Origin: Eumeta japonica
Lineage: Eukaryota; Arthropoda; Insecta; Lepidoptera; Psychidae
Direction: 5' to 3'
Length of the DNA stretch: 64,000 nucleotides
Assembly: GCA_005406025.1 (NCBI GenBank)
Contig: BGZK01001582.1
Coordinates: forward strand, 62,001-126,000
Shown: one piece after another, positions 12,394 to 24,310 of the stretch
Layout: the number at the start of each line of letters is the position of its first letter
Numbering within the stretch: position 1 is the stretch's first letter
Notes under the pieces: generated by a model
The model's input: only the letters and a program-made list of their open reading frames with translations
The model's database searches: none
What the model was told of the DNA's origin: nothing
Translations under genes and position numbers: made by a program

Positions 12394-14133
12394 ATTTAAA
12401 TTAACTATTTATGCGTCGATTGTCTGCAAATATATGCATAAATTTAAATGCGCTCTATTTATACTCGTATTACATATTAAAAGTGTTTTCATATTTATTA
12501 TTGCAATCATAAAATGTAAATTATTTTAAACTTTTTTGTCTATTATAAAAACGTGATACATTACACAGGCCTATACCGATATTGGTGCCGCGGATTTTAG
12601 ACCTAATTTTAAGTATGTCTTACATGGTGATATCAAAAATTTTACCGATTTTTTTTCTATCAGCTCTAGTTCCCGAGATATAAAAAATACAATTTCAGAA
12701 AAAAAAAATTATTGGTATTAAACATTAAGAAATTACCTTTCAAGTGATTTTCTAGAATGGGACTGACGTTGGCAATCTCACATGATTTCCCAGCAATAGT
12801 CGGCCATCGTGTGGGTGTTTTTTATAGACGATTCTCAGTGTCGGTTATCGATTTACGCTAATCTTTTAGTAGGTTTTCACCACAAACATAACAAAATGTG
12901 TCAGGATTGTTAACACATCTGAACGTACTAGCTATAATGATACAGTGACATAAAAAAAAATTAAATGAGGGTAGAAGGCAAACTAGAGCTGATGAGTAAA
13001 AATAACGTATGACAATATATTATACATTATCTACTTTATCGACCACAGGCACATATAGAGCTGCACCAAAAACAATTTTTTTTTTTGCAGGCCTACGTTA
13101 TTATTTTTTTTCTATTATTATATATCTTTTGTTATCCTGCTCACATCACATAAAAAGTATCTACACTAATTACATTCTTGTTTAAGTATATGAGTATTTT
13201 GTCGAGTAATTCAGATCCTACGTAATATTTCTATACATAAATATCTAATACCTTATATGTAAGCATTATTTATTTATAATGAAGAAAGTAAAAAAGAAAA
13301 AGTACTTAGTTATATTACGTATTACATTAGTAATATTTTCGTATATTACTAATATACGAAAGTAAAAATGGTGTCGTTTGTTCGTTTGTTATTCATTCAC
13401 AAGGAACTACCGAACACACAAACTTGAAATTTTAAATACAGAGCGATTGTGTACAGAAGTGAAACGAAGACTGTTTGTCTATGTAAATCTGAAGTCGAAG
13501 TGAAGCTGTTAAACAAAGATCTTTTCGGCTGTATTTATGAAACAAACGGATAGGTATATCTGCTATTTTTATGTATATAGTTGTAGTTTTGAAACCTATA
13601 AAAAACTTTCCTTGCTTATGCGCAAAATTTATATCTCGATAATAGAAACAAGTAGAAATTCCTTATAATTATAGATACTTAAGTACTTTTATAGGCAAGC
13701 ATCGATATCTAGACTGCCTATTAAAAACAAGTATTTTAACTTTTTCTGACCTATATTAAACGTGAAAAGGTTTGAAAATGAAATACCAGCCGAAGTCGCA
13801 ATCGCGTTCGTAAATAGATGCTGAGACCGATATCGGGACTGAAATCCATAGCGAGCTCGAAAAACCGAATCGAAGTAGATTATGCCTGCAAATGACGCGA
13901 CTGACAAAGGGTATCTGTTATAGATATGACACTGAAGAACAGATGACAGCTCCATCCGATGCGGTGACCGAATTTTATAGCAACACCCGAATAATTAAAC
14001 TCACGAATGTCTATTTGTGACGGTCGTGCAACGTATTATATCTATGTTGACAAACATAATGCGTGTAGACGATTTCGTATACGGTTATAAAATTTTGAAG
14101 AATTAAATTCTCCATTAACTTAGATTTGTGTAT
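12394..14133. other. Intergenic, no gene seen
   Basis: No coding exon is supported. The stretch at about 13370-13560 looks like a degraded dispersed repeat (TTCGTTTGTTATTCATTCAC followed by diverged sequence). An 88-codon minus-strand frame at 13689-13955 has no family resemblance. Confidence 0.35.
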
Positions 14134-15120
14134 TACCAGCTTTTCCCCACGGCTCTGCACGCGTAAACATATACTTAATGCCTCATTTTCTATATCAAGT
14201 GATCTTCCTAGCATTGATACCAATCTGATCCCGTTTTCGAGCTAAGTTCCAATTTCACAGTTGGTTCCGATTCGGTGTTAATTATTGCACATAGCGAAAT
14301 GTATATAAATAAAAATTTTCACTAAAAAAAACCGACTTCAAAACAAAACCTATTTCAAAACAAATTAATATGCACTAAAAAGTAAAAAAATAATTGCGTA
14401 TCCTTCTACAACTTAATAATCAACTTACTTTTTCTACTTATCAACATGTAGGTACGATCTAGGTCTTTAGCACGTAAGAAGGTAGGTAGGTACCTATCCT
14501 CTACAAATTTAACTCAACACATATCTATGAATAACAAAAAATGATCAAAATATTTTTCTCAATACTGTAAGTAAAATGAAATGAAAAATATTAGACTACT
14601 TAAAAGTCAATCAAATTATTACGATAATAAGTAGACATACAGACAAACAGAAAAAAAGATAAACTTACATATATGAAAAAATAATGTGCTCTATTAGTAC
14701 ACTTAGGTTCTTTGAAGTCAATTAAACTATTGTTGAGCTGTGAAAAACACAAAAGTGAACAAAATGACAAATAAACAAAAAGTAGCTTATGTCTGTTCCC
14801 TGGCATCAAATCATCTGCTTACCAAGTTTCATCGAAATCGATACTGCGACTTAGAGATGAAAACGTAATAGATAGAAAGATAGAGACATTTTCACATCTA
14901 GCTTATTATAAAATGGTGTACCCTGTTGGTACACTTAAGTCCGTTAAATTCAGTTTAAGTATAGTTCACCTATGAAAAACGTATGAACAGACAGACAGGC
15001 AAACAAACAAAAAGTAAGCTATGTTGTTCCCCGGGACTCATACTATCTCCATACCGAATTTCATCTAAATCAGTTCAGCGGCTTAAGTGTGAAGAGTTAA
15101 CAGACAGTCTATTTTAGACC
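14134..15120 (+). repeat. SINE/RTE-like composite with a tandemly duplicated 3' unit
   Basis: The block opens with TACCAGCTTTTCCCCACGGC, a form of the lepidopteran 'TAGCTTTTGCCCGCGGCTTCGCCCGCG' repeat head. It contains an AACCGACTTCAAAACAAAA segment, common in the same genomes. From about 14697 a unit of about 200-230 bases occurs twice (about 14697-14927 and 14929-15116). Each unit runs GTACACTTA, then an ACAAACAAAAAGTA block, then TTTCATC(G/T)AAATC, a GCGGCTTA-like segment and a GA(C)AGA tail. The diverged start near 14629 may be a third unit. It ends about 150 bases before the first protease exon. Confidence 0.5.
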
Positions 15121-15270
15121 GCTGGACGACCACTATTATAAATATATCCAGGTCTATATTATGAATCCAAATTCAATTACTATTGGTCAATGCGTACCGT
15201 TAATCTGCTAAACTCGAAAGCCAACGAAAGACATGAGGCATGTTACATGGGATTCCCGCGTCGTGTTCAG

Positions 15271-15454
15271 AGTGCGGCAAACGGCGGACGGGCGGCGGCG
15301 GGCGGCGCAAGCGCATCGTGGGCGGCGTGGAGGCGGCACCCGGCGACTGGCCCTTCCTGGCCGCGATCCTGGGCGGGCCCGAGGAGGTGTTCTACTGCGC
15401 CGGTGTGCTCGTCGCCGACCAGTGGGTGCTCACCGCCTCGCACTGTGTCGGGAA
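15271..15454 (+). CDS. Protease exon 1 of readable part (activation site, catalytic His)
   Basis: Acceptor CGTGTTCAG; the exon begins with the last two bases of a split codon. It encodes CGKRR, a glycine-rich linker, RRKR/IVGG, then the segment ending in TASHC with the catalytic His. It ends GGGAA/GTCAGT in phase 2. Confidence 0.85.
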
Positions 15455-18400
15455 GTCAGTGCTCCTAGATTTTATACATTACTAAATTGAGTCTGTTAGG
15501 TGATTCGACTTAAGGATTATTGTTATCAACTAGAAATGGTTGTGTATACTGTCCGTCCGTCCGTTTGTCTCATTTTCATTGATACTTGCAGTAAGCGAAA
15601 GTTCAAGTACACCGTCTATCAAACAAAAACATGAGAAAAGGGGCATTATGTTTTTGGCTGGGTGTAAATTCAATTTACATCCGTAATATGTCGCAACTTC
15701 GTATTGTAAGACTTCATGTGAATAAAATGCGCGTGCGCCGCAGCCACTCGGACGTGTCGGGCTGGACCATCCAACTGGGCATCACTCGCCGGCGCTCGCA
15801 CGCCTACTACGGCCAGAAGGTGAAAGTACGCCGGGTCGTGCCGCACCCGCTGTACAACGTGGGCGTCGCGCACGACAACGACATCGCTCTGTTTCAGGTA
15901 ACCTTAATTAATATTGTCACCAACACGAGTGCTATGGTCTTTTAAGCCTGTCTTACTTATGTCTTATCTTCAAAAGATTATATCTTTTGAATCACAATAG
16001 GCACTTTGTTGAAATTTTCACTGGATATGTGTTATTGAAATACACATCCTAACAAATGATAAGAAAAACTATAAAAAAATATATAATGAAAATCTTCCCC
16101 ATACAAATTTTACATTTTCTTCTTCGTTTTTTTTTTCACTCCGTCATAAAACGATAGTGCATTAAAGCGTCAAATTTAATTTATTGATAGTGCAAACTAC
16201 TTTCGAAGTTTTGAACTCTAAAAGCACAAAAACTTGTAGATAACTACATTTTTAATTCAAAAAGCTCAAAGTTACATTGATAAAGATAAAAACGGGAAGT
16301 TTCAGGCATGACCTACAGAATGAACCGTTTTTCATGTTTTTTTTATCTATATAATGATGCACATTGAATCATGAAAAAAAACTGATGAATTACAATCATC
16401 TATTCATAAGCGCATACAATATAACGCACGAAACTGTGCCGCTGTGACGTTAGTCACGAAAGCGTCGCAATGGCGTACAATTAGGACGCGGGATAGAGGA
16501 AAGAACGGGTCGGGGAGCGTTGAACCTGCGCATAACATCATTCTCAGACAGTACAGAGCGGTAGAGTTTCGTGCGTTGTACCGTACTAAGTGGCACTAGC
16601 CTGTCGGTCTTGCTAACGATCCGGTGCGCGCCAGCTGTCGGCGCGGGTGCGCTACCACGAGCACCTGTCGCCCGTGTGCCTGCCGCCGCCGCAGCGCGAA
16701 CTGGCGCCCGGCACGCCGTGCACCGTCATCGGCTGGGGCAAGCGCGACGACAAGGACAGTGCGTATCGCGTGTTTAATTTTTCAATGCCTATCCTCAATA
16801 CGAACTCACCAAATTCAAAGGTGACCGATTTAATGCTTATACCTACATTTAACTAAGCGTTTGTTCGAAGTGTCGGAATACGAGCCGGCGGTGAACGAGG
16901 TCCAGGTGCCGGTGCTGAACCGGGACCTCTGCAACCAGTGGCTGGAGCATCGCGAGCTGAACGTCACCGAGGGCATGATCTGCGCCGGCTACCCGGAGGG
17001 CGGGAAGGACGCGTGCCAGGTGAGGAACACCGCTTGCTCTAAGAACACGACAGTTAACCCGATGAGTGGACAGACATACCTGTGTGAAACCTATGACTGA
17101 GATGGTACAAGGGACGCTCGATCGTGTAACTTTATTACTTGTAACGTTCAACTTTTGAACAATGCAAGAATTACAAAATAAACAAGTGTAATGCAAAATA
17201 TTTAATTGTATGCAAGAAAGAAACTTGAAAGATTCAGGGGTGTGATTCTTATATTATTGTAAACTCTGACTTTATTGAATACTAGCTCTCGCCCGCGGCT
17301 CCGCCCGCGTGAACATCGAATTAATTCTTTCATCTCTTATATCGATCGATAACCTTATCGACCGTGATCCTGTTCTCGATTCCATCCGAGAAGAATCCGT
17401 GTTCTTGCGCCGGACACACGCATAATGCCGCTAATTTTTTTTTATTATGAATCGCTCTCTCTTACACTCCTGTCCTGATCCGGGTCCTTTTCGACATTCC
17501 AATGCCCAATGAATATTAAACTTGAACCTCTCATGAATTTGTTGTTAACAATATCCATGTTAACGCAAACGAAGCCGCTAGCAAAAATTAGTGCCTTCAT
17601 AAATGTCGTCTATATGTTATTCTAATGCATTACTGTACAGTTTCAACTAAATTCTGTTCAGCCGCTAAAGCATGAACGAATAACAAACATACACTTTTAC
17701 ATTTATCATATTATCACTAGGATAGTTTTAAAGATAATAGGCTTAGTTTCCTCGTTTAATATGTACCTATTAATTATCAATTCGCAATAATAATACAATG
17801 GACACCACCGGACAAGTGTCGGAAAAACAGATTTAAACATTACGCCGTTATCATGACAATAAGTTAGGGTGAAATCTACGAGTCTTAATTAATTGATTTA
17901 TCGATACCCGCAGTCAAAAACTAGTTGATCCAATTGCCTAAGCAGACCTCAATTGTCACTTCACTTACCCGTAATCGGCTCACAAACGAAGTCCACGTCA
18001 CAATTCTTCACAATTATTTTTCTGGGACTCGTTTTTCCGAACCGAAGTATGCGCCCCATTCCATATCCAAACCGATGCGCGTACGCCGATTTAGCGGTTC
18101 GGGCATGCGTCGACCGGCACGTCGCTGTTTACCGACCGGGGCCACATCTACATGGACCGCAGCCGTCGCAGGACACCCGGCAGAGGGCGCGGCGCTCGCG
18201 ACGCCACATCGCTCACGCCACAGCACCCCCGCCACCGCCCCCCCGCAGCTCGTTACGTCGGCGTTAACGGGCTAATTCCGCGACAGGCCCGCGATTGTAA
18301 CGACAACTTTACAGTGTAGGTGTTAGCGGCTCGACGCTCGTAAATACGGCTGTCGCTACGTTTTGTGCGCGCGACGAATGGGCCGCCATTACCGCGGCTG

Positions 18401-19329
18401 CCGCTGTCGCTGTTCGGCGTTGCCCGCGCCATTGTATTGTTTTACGTTGTGTCGTTTGTTAGATGGGTTTCCACGGCCGACGAGAGTTCCGAGCTGCGAA
18501 GATTTGAATCGGCAACGTCGCGAAAATCCTAATGGGTTTAGATTCGACCGCCCTTTCAGCTACCGTCGCGCCGGCTTTAGCATATTTAAGACTCGTGCGA
18601 CGTTGCCAAATCCAAGTTTCGTAACTTGATACTCTGGGTTCGCTCTAAATCAATAATTTTATCCAACCTATAAACATTTTTTTACAATACACATATGCAA
18701 AATACATTATTAGTAATAAATTTATAGAGAGGCATGGAACTAAAAGAGTAATTCTTTTAATTTGATTTAGATTACCCAAAAATTATAACATCTTTGAACT
18801 TATAAAAAAGGAGATATCGCAGTAGAACCTATTAAATTGTTGTGGTATGTTAAAACGTGTGCAAATTCACAAAATTGAAAAATCAAAAGACGCTTCATTT
18901 CAATTTTAATTCATAAAACTTCAACTAATCATCATAGATCAATAGAAACTATATTTATATACATTAAGTAGATTATAATTATTTGTTTTAAGGACCTACA
19001 GACGTTAGATAAATCGGCTTTATGCGACGCGGTCTCTATAAACCCTCTCTCAGTTGTGTGAAACCCTAACGAATGTCCTAGTCATCTAAATTCTAGACTG
19101 ATTCCGATTTTCGCCACAGGGCGACTCCGGCGGGCCGCTGTTGTGCAAGGACCCGGACGACCCCTCGCGGTGGTACGTCGGCGGCATCGTATCCTGGGGC
19201 ATCAAGTGCGCGCACCCCCGCCTGCCCGGCGTGTACGCGTACGTACCTAAGTACACCCCGTGGATCCTGCAGCAGATAAGGACCTACGACGACGAGGATG
19301 CGCAGGCGCATCACCAGCCGCAGGCCTGA
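15271..19329 (+). CDS. Trypsin-like serine protease catalytic domain, corin-like (C-terminal part of gene, 5 exons)
   Basis: Exons at 15271-15454, 15744-15897, 16635-16758, 16871-17019 and 19120-19329 join in frame into 272 residues plus a stop. The domain starts at a Cys that would tether it to a missing N-terminal chain, then a basic linker ending RRKR, then IVGG. The catalytic residues are His in TASHC (exon 1), Asp in DNDIAL (exon 2) and Ser in GDSGGP (exons 4/5). The residue six before the Ser is Asp (DACQGDS), with SWG and PGVY downstream, which predicts cleavage after Lys/Arg. Cysteines for the usual disulfides are all present. The CGKRR...RRKR/IVGG linker resembles the CGRRP...KR/ILGG linker of corin, a membrane-anchored protease activated by a proprotein convertase, so an insect corin-like enzyme is the best guess. 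Other modular S1 proteases are possible. The first exon begins with two bases of a split codon, so the gene must continue upstream, but no LDLa, frizzled, SRCR or membrane segment was recognised. Confidence 0.9.
15744..15897 (+). CDS. Protease exon 2 (catalytic Asp)
   Basis: Acceptor GTGCGCCGCAG; the first base completes an Asn codon, creating an NHS N-glycosylation sequon just after the His exon. It carries the HDNDIAL motif with the catalytic Asp and ends CAG/GTAACC in phase 0. The 289-base intron before it holds a TCCGTCCGTCCG tract. Confidence 0.88.
16415..16585 (+). mobile_element. MITE family A, copy 1 (in protease intron)
   Basis: A 171-base element with terminal inverted repeats: left TATAACGCACGAAACTG, right AGTTTCGTGCGTTGTACC. 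The body holds GCCGCTGTGACGTTAGTCAC and GAGCGTTGAACCTGCGCA. It shares ends and body with the copies at 24144 and 35547. It has no coding capacity and sits 50 bases before exon 3. Confidence 0.75.
16635..16758 (+). CDS. Protease exon 3 (PVCLPP, GWG)
   Basis: Acceptor GTGCGCGCCAG. It encodes the LSPVCLPPP segment, whose Cys would bond to the light chain, and TPCTVIGWG, a conserved turn of the S1 fold. It ends A/GTGCGT in phase 1. Confidence 0.85.
16871..17019 (+). CDS. Protease exon 4 (MICAGY, S1 Asp)
   Basis: Acceptor TTGTTCGAAG with a weak pyrimidine tract; it completes a Met codon across the junction. It encodes NRDLCNQW, an NVT glycosylation sequon, GMICAGY and KDACQ, which holds the specificity Asp. 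It ends CAG/GTGAGG in phase 0. Confidence 0.82.
17281..17705 (+). repeat. Degraded SINE/RTE-like repeat in protease intron 4
   Basis: The left end reads ACTAGCTCTCGCCCGCGGCT then CCGCCCGCGTG, the recognisable head of a lepidopteran dispersed repeat. The right part, TTCAGCCGCTAAAGCATGAA then CGAATAACAAACATAC, fits the usual tail. It is related to the repeat head at 14134. Confidence 0.55.
18020..18600. other. CpG-rich block inside protease intron 4
   Basis: About 600 bases rich in CG dinucleotides lie between exons 4 and 5. Frames are open on both strands (for example 73 codons on the minus strand at 18014-18235), but none continues the protease and none shows a known domain. GCCGCCATT motifs occur at about 18381. 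It may be a promoter or first exon of another transcript, or an old GC-rich repeat. Confidence 0.3.
19120..19329 (+). CDS. Protease last exon (catalytic Ser, stop)
   Basis: Acceptor TTTTCGCCACAG. It begins [11 protein letters not shown] with the nucleophile Ser, continues through GGIVSWG and LPGVYAYV to the C-terminal helix PWILQQI, and ends in a polar, Asp/His/Gln-rich tail before TGA. A 2.1 kb intron separates it from exon 4. Confidence 0.9.
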   Translation, partial: GDSGGPLLCKDPDDPSRWYVGGIVSWGIKCAHPRLPGVYAYVPKYTPWILQQIRTYDDEDAQAHHQPQA

Positions 19330-19858
19330 GAGGACGCCCGACGGCGGTACTTCGACCGCCGCACCCCCTACGACATACACTAACCGTATTTTTGGATGTA
19401 ACTTTACTCGACAATAATCTACGACACGATAAATGAATCGTAACGACTCTGACAATAATATACGACAATAATAAATAGATCGTAACCTATAACGATGTTC
19501 GTGACGACAAACGGCGGGCGGCGCAAACGACGATGATTTTGTACGATATGTTACAAATGTTTAAAGGTATCAAAAAGCTTTAAATCGTTACGTAACCACT
19601 GCGAGCACAATCCCGATTGTTGCTCAGCGTCGGATGTGTGGGCAAGCGTACGCGGGGCCGGCGCACGGGCCGACGGCGGCCGGCGCGGCGCACCCTCGTC
19701 CCGTCGGCGTACGAAGCTGTGATAGTAAATAAATGTTCGTTTTTTGCGAACCGCTCGCTTTGGGGCGCCGCGCCGTCTGCTCGGCCTCGGCCGCCGCGCG
19801 AGTGGTCTGTCTGGTATAAAAAGATTCAAATTCAATAAATCCTCATTTCGTATGTTAT
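19330..19858 (+). terminator. Protease 3' UTR with candidate polyadenylation signals
   Basis: After the stop, AATAAA hexamers occur at 19470-19475, 19728-19733 and 19834-19839. The last is followed by a T-rich stretch. A GC-rich segment at 19620-19700 lies between them. The real cleavage site cannot be chosen from sequence alone. Confidence 0.4.
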
Positions 19859-22800
19859 AAAATAACACTTGATATGCGTCATCGCATTTCAAAAATTTAC
19901 CCTATTTTAAAATTTTATCAACTTTTAAATTATCACCCATGCATAAGGTAATTATCAATCAAGGAGAACGAGTGTAAAATTTGTGGATAGCTCTTTTCAA
20001 ACCAAAATTATACAGAATCATAATCGCATATAAATAACAACTATGTCCTGCTAAACCACATAAAATTATGCATTTTTCCGGTATAAAAAAAAATAAATAC
20101 AATATTTTCAATAGCCTTCGTGTACAGGAACATTCAAATTGTAGGGACTCGAGGTCGACGCTGACACAAAAGGAGCTTTTGACATACGTGACCTATAAAG
20201 GCATGCCAACGATACACAAAGACAACAGAAACTAGAAAAAAGTGAAAATATTAATCTCTATTATGTCGTTTCCAAAAGTCTATGCCTGCTGGGTGTAAAC
20301 AAAAACCGAAAGAAAAACCGCAAAGTAAAAAACAATACTCGTACATTTTTCTCGTGATGCAGTGCTGCCATCTATGAGACCGTGCGTGAGCGGGGAAACT
20401 AAAGGTTGTGTTTGTTTGTCTCGTTAAAATTACAGTCCAGGCGTAAAGTGATAATTTTTTAGGATTTTTAAAATATACTACACGTTTCGCATATAAAAGA
20501 AGATAAACTATTTAAAATTTTGCATAATTCAAAAGTGTTCTAGATAATTAAAAAAATCTAAACACCCAAGCAAATGAATCCTCAACATAATATATGGAAA
20601 ACTATATAAAAATATTTTTATACCACACAAACCACACTCGATTTTATTTCCAAAGCTATATTCGATTTCGTACATCGTTACAAATTTAAGTAGATACGGC
20701 AATAAGTGATCGTTCATGTTAGAGAGTAAACGTTTAATGTTTTGAGTGATGGCCCAACTTGGCCGATCGTCGTTAGGCGTTCTTGCGTTTCTGCTCTTAT
20801 TGTGTAAAAGCTAAATCAGTGTTCGAGGCTTCAGCCCTCCGAAGGTGTTTGTGTTGATGTTTGATGTCCGTAGAGTAGCGCTATACATAGTTATTACGTG
20901 AAAGTAGTTCGAAACAACTGCGCATTTATAGTGTTAAGGGGAATATCGATTAAAATACATTTAATAGCACTTAGTAGGTGTTCAGTATATTAGTCGACAC
21001 GTCGACGGAGGTGCGCCAACCACTCCGGCGTCGATCGTGTAATAGGTGTGTAGTTCTTGATCTGAGACGATCGCTTCAAAACTCGACGACACTCGACGAG
21101 GTTCGACAATGACTCCTTCACTCTGAACATATCTTCCGCGATATCAGAAATTTTGTATAGACGTTTTATATTATCACGACTCTGTCCGTGTGTGCGGGCT
21201 TTTCGATGTGAACTCTCGCGAGGTGGACTGCCACGACAGCGGGTCGAGAGGACTATGGGTTTTGTATTAAGCGTAGTGAAGTGTGACACGAGGGCGCACG
21301 CGCTCACGTGACGTGTAAGGGGGAATGATGTAGACGCGCGCGTTGGTGACGGATTGTTCGACGGAAGCAAATGTGAGAATACAAAAAAATAATCTCCGCA
21401 AATGCTGATACCATCTTCATTTGTGACATCTTTTGCTTGCTCGAATTGCTCTCTGAGCTCCCATAGTCGTGATTTGACAAATTTACGGATACACTTTTAT
21501 TTTTCTACGGATTACGTTCTTTCGGGTAGGCTAAGGTGCTAACTGAAAACGAACGGTAAATAACGAGACGGTGTGTAAGATCGAAATTATTTATTATATG
21601 ATAATAGAAAATTTTATATACATCCGTATGTGGGTGACACGTGTATGAGTGGACACGTTACTCGTGCGTCGTCGGGGCGACCGCTGATGTGTGGTCCGAG
21701 CGACCGCTGCTCAACGACTACAAATTACTATGAAACGTGTGGAATAGATATTTATTACTTAATGTTATATAAATCTCTATATATATTTAAATATATATAT
21801 ATTTAAAAAAATGGTTGTCGAACTCTTATGAGTCTTCTATCTAAATTCGAGCTTTCATAGTAGAGTTGTTGATATTATTGACAGTTTTGTAAAATTATTT
21901 TACTGACTTATTGTAGAGGAAAAATTTCTAAAGCTATTGCTAAAGACGACACTATAGATCGGCTCATCGATATTGAACATTCACGTAATGTAAATAAAGA
22001 TACATTTCCTTTGATAATCTATTGACTGTTCATTAAGTAATAGAGTATTGTAGAAAGATATACTATAATAAAAGAAAAAAAGAAATCTTTTATAAAAAGG
22101 GTCGTGTAGGAAACTTAACGCCTACAAAGATATTAATTTTTTATCCAAACCAGCCGACTAGCAGTAGTTTCCCGCTCTCGGTAGATTCAATGCTATTTGA
22201 CTGGAATGACAATAAAGAATGCTCCATTTGTTTTCATAAATACTTAAAATACTATGCAATTGAATTGTTTTCGACTGGTCTGAAATTTGAAGTCTCTAAA
22301 TATAATTTGTAAAATTATTTTTCATCAAAATCCATTTCAATAATCATATTCATAAAAACAAAATGTCCAAATAATAAATGAATTATTACTTGGACGACAT
22401 TTTCAATTAATGGCAAAAATAAATTTTCCCCATTACGGTATACGTGTTTGACATTCACGACTTGCTCACGATATATGTTGAAAACACCATAGACAAATCG
22501 GTAGTTATGCAAATATGGAATATTTTAGTATACTTACCTACAGCTGTGAGAAATTTATTGTCGTTCCGCTCAAAGATGTGTTTCCTGTTCTATGGCGTAA
22601 GACGTTACAATTATAACATACACTGTAGACGGATACTAGGCAGTAAGTACTATGTATTTTAGAATTGAATGTGGCTTTGATACGATCTGTGACTTATGAC
22701 GTTTGTGATCGCTCTCTTCCATCTATGGCAGCGCGTCGGATATTCTGCTACTTCACGTTGTATACACAGCAATAGGCGAGAATACACGATAATCTCATTC

Positions 22801-24143
22801 TAAAATAACATTACTAACAGTAATTCTGCAATACGATGTAAGAGATCCGTAATAAACACAGAATACCATAGACATCAATGCATAGACAGGCTCATATCGA
22901 TAATAAAATGCCTACGCTCTCATAGAAGCGTTCCGATTTGTAAAATAGGATTACTCTGTCCCCTCGTCGACTGCGAGTGCTCAGCCAATACGACTGTGTC
23001 GTTGGCGATTAGTGAAGACTGGTGTGGCGAAATCTTTAAAAAAAATCAATAAGAAGAAGTCAGGGTCCGCGCTGTAGATTTTCCGTGAAAACGTCGGGAC
23101 TAAATCATAGACTACATAACTTTAACATTTTCTCCTTACCAGACTTTTTAGGTTTTTTACATTCCTTTTGATGCGAGCTTTCCTTTCATTTATTTGCGTT
23201 CGCATATTTACGACTCATGTGAGACGACGTCTTTTATTTTTTGGCAATTTTCGTTTTAATATCGTTTTTAATAAAAATAAAAGTTTATTTCGGTGAATAT
23301 TTTTACTGTTTCACTTTGAGTTCTAGTAGTTCTTTTCAGGTTCTTTACAATAATACCCAAATCAACGACCCACCTAAACGCGTTCTCACGCTACACTAAT
23401 TTATAATTTTATACAATGCTAATTCACAACAATCAACGCAGACGCTTACTCTAGCCCGATGACGTCACAGGAAAACAAACGCTGCACGATAAACACGCGC
23501 ATATATGTTCTATCCATTGTGACCTCAACCATTGTTTTAGCATTATTAGTCTCGTAGTAATTAGCGATTAAAATCTGACGGAATTTTGTAAAACAAGAAA
23601 GTTTGATCGGTTGTCACTCTACTACCAAGCGAAAAGAGGTTTTTATGTCAATAACAGACCAACATTAGAGTCGAATTGCCGCTTCCAGGGTTTCATGACA
23701 GAATTCTAATTAATTAGTAAGCAAAATTTAGTAAGCAAATAACTTAGTAAGCAAAATTTGAATTTCATCTTAGTTTAGATTAAATCAATTTTAAATATTC
23801 AACCTAGAATAGCATCAACACAAGTATGTCTTTGAATGTAGATACCTACTATGCTCCTAAAATTCACATATATTAACGTATGAGGCGGTGATTGTCATTA
23901 TTAAAAACTGTAAATTGAAGGTTCCACTCAGTAAAACGCGCGATATATTTAGTTAAATATTGTTGTTGTTTTTTTTAAAACGGACTTGAATCAAATCATA
24001 TTATTATTACGTATTTTTTTAGTTCTGAATTATATACAAGAATCACGATTCACCGTCATGATCGCTCGTGTCAGTAGCGTATACCTGACTGATGAACTCG
24101 ATTCTATTAAACTGAACCTGTCAATATGCATTGATGACTACTG
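19859..24143. other. Intergenic, with a CpG-rich block at about 20755-21380
   Basis: No host exon is supported. The block at about 20755-21380 is richer in CG than its surroundings, has TCAGTG at about 20816 and a CACGTG E-box at about 21305, and carries a 126-codon minus-strand frame (20990-21370) with no recognisable domain. It may be a regulatory island or a non-coding first exon. The rest is AT-rich. Confidence 0.35.
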
Positions 24144-24310
24144 TACAGTACAACGCACGAAACTGCGCCGCTGTGAAGTTAGTCACGAAAGCGTCGTAAT
24201 AACGTAAAATAATGCAGGGGAGAAGAAAGAAGGGTCGGAGAGCGTTGAACTTGCGCATCGCATTATTCACAAGCAATTTAGAGTGGCAGAGTTTCTTGCG
24301 TTGTACTGTA
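24144..24310 (+). mobile_element. MITE family A, copy 2
   Basis: A 167-base element with the best preserved ends of the family: left TACAGTACAACGCACGAAAC, right TTTCTTGCGTTGTACTGTA, near-perfect inverted repeats. The body matches copies 1 and 3, in the same orientation. Confidence 0.8.

Noticed and set aside
13320..13370. AT-rich inverted motif CGTATATTACTAATATACG
   Set aside because: Short and of low complexity; expected by chance in this composition.
16849..17196. 115-codon minus-strand frame over protease exon 4
   Set aside because: It is the antisense shadow of a GC-rich coding exon.
23986..24207. 73-codon + frame ending RRCEVSHESVVIT
   Set aside because: Its C-terminal part is a translation of MITE family A. 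The frame at 35407-35610 has the same tail for the same reason.
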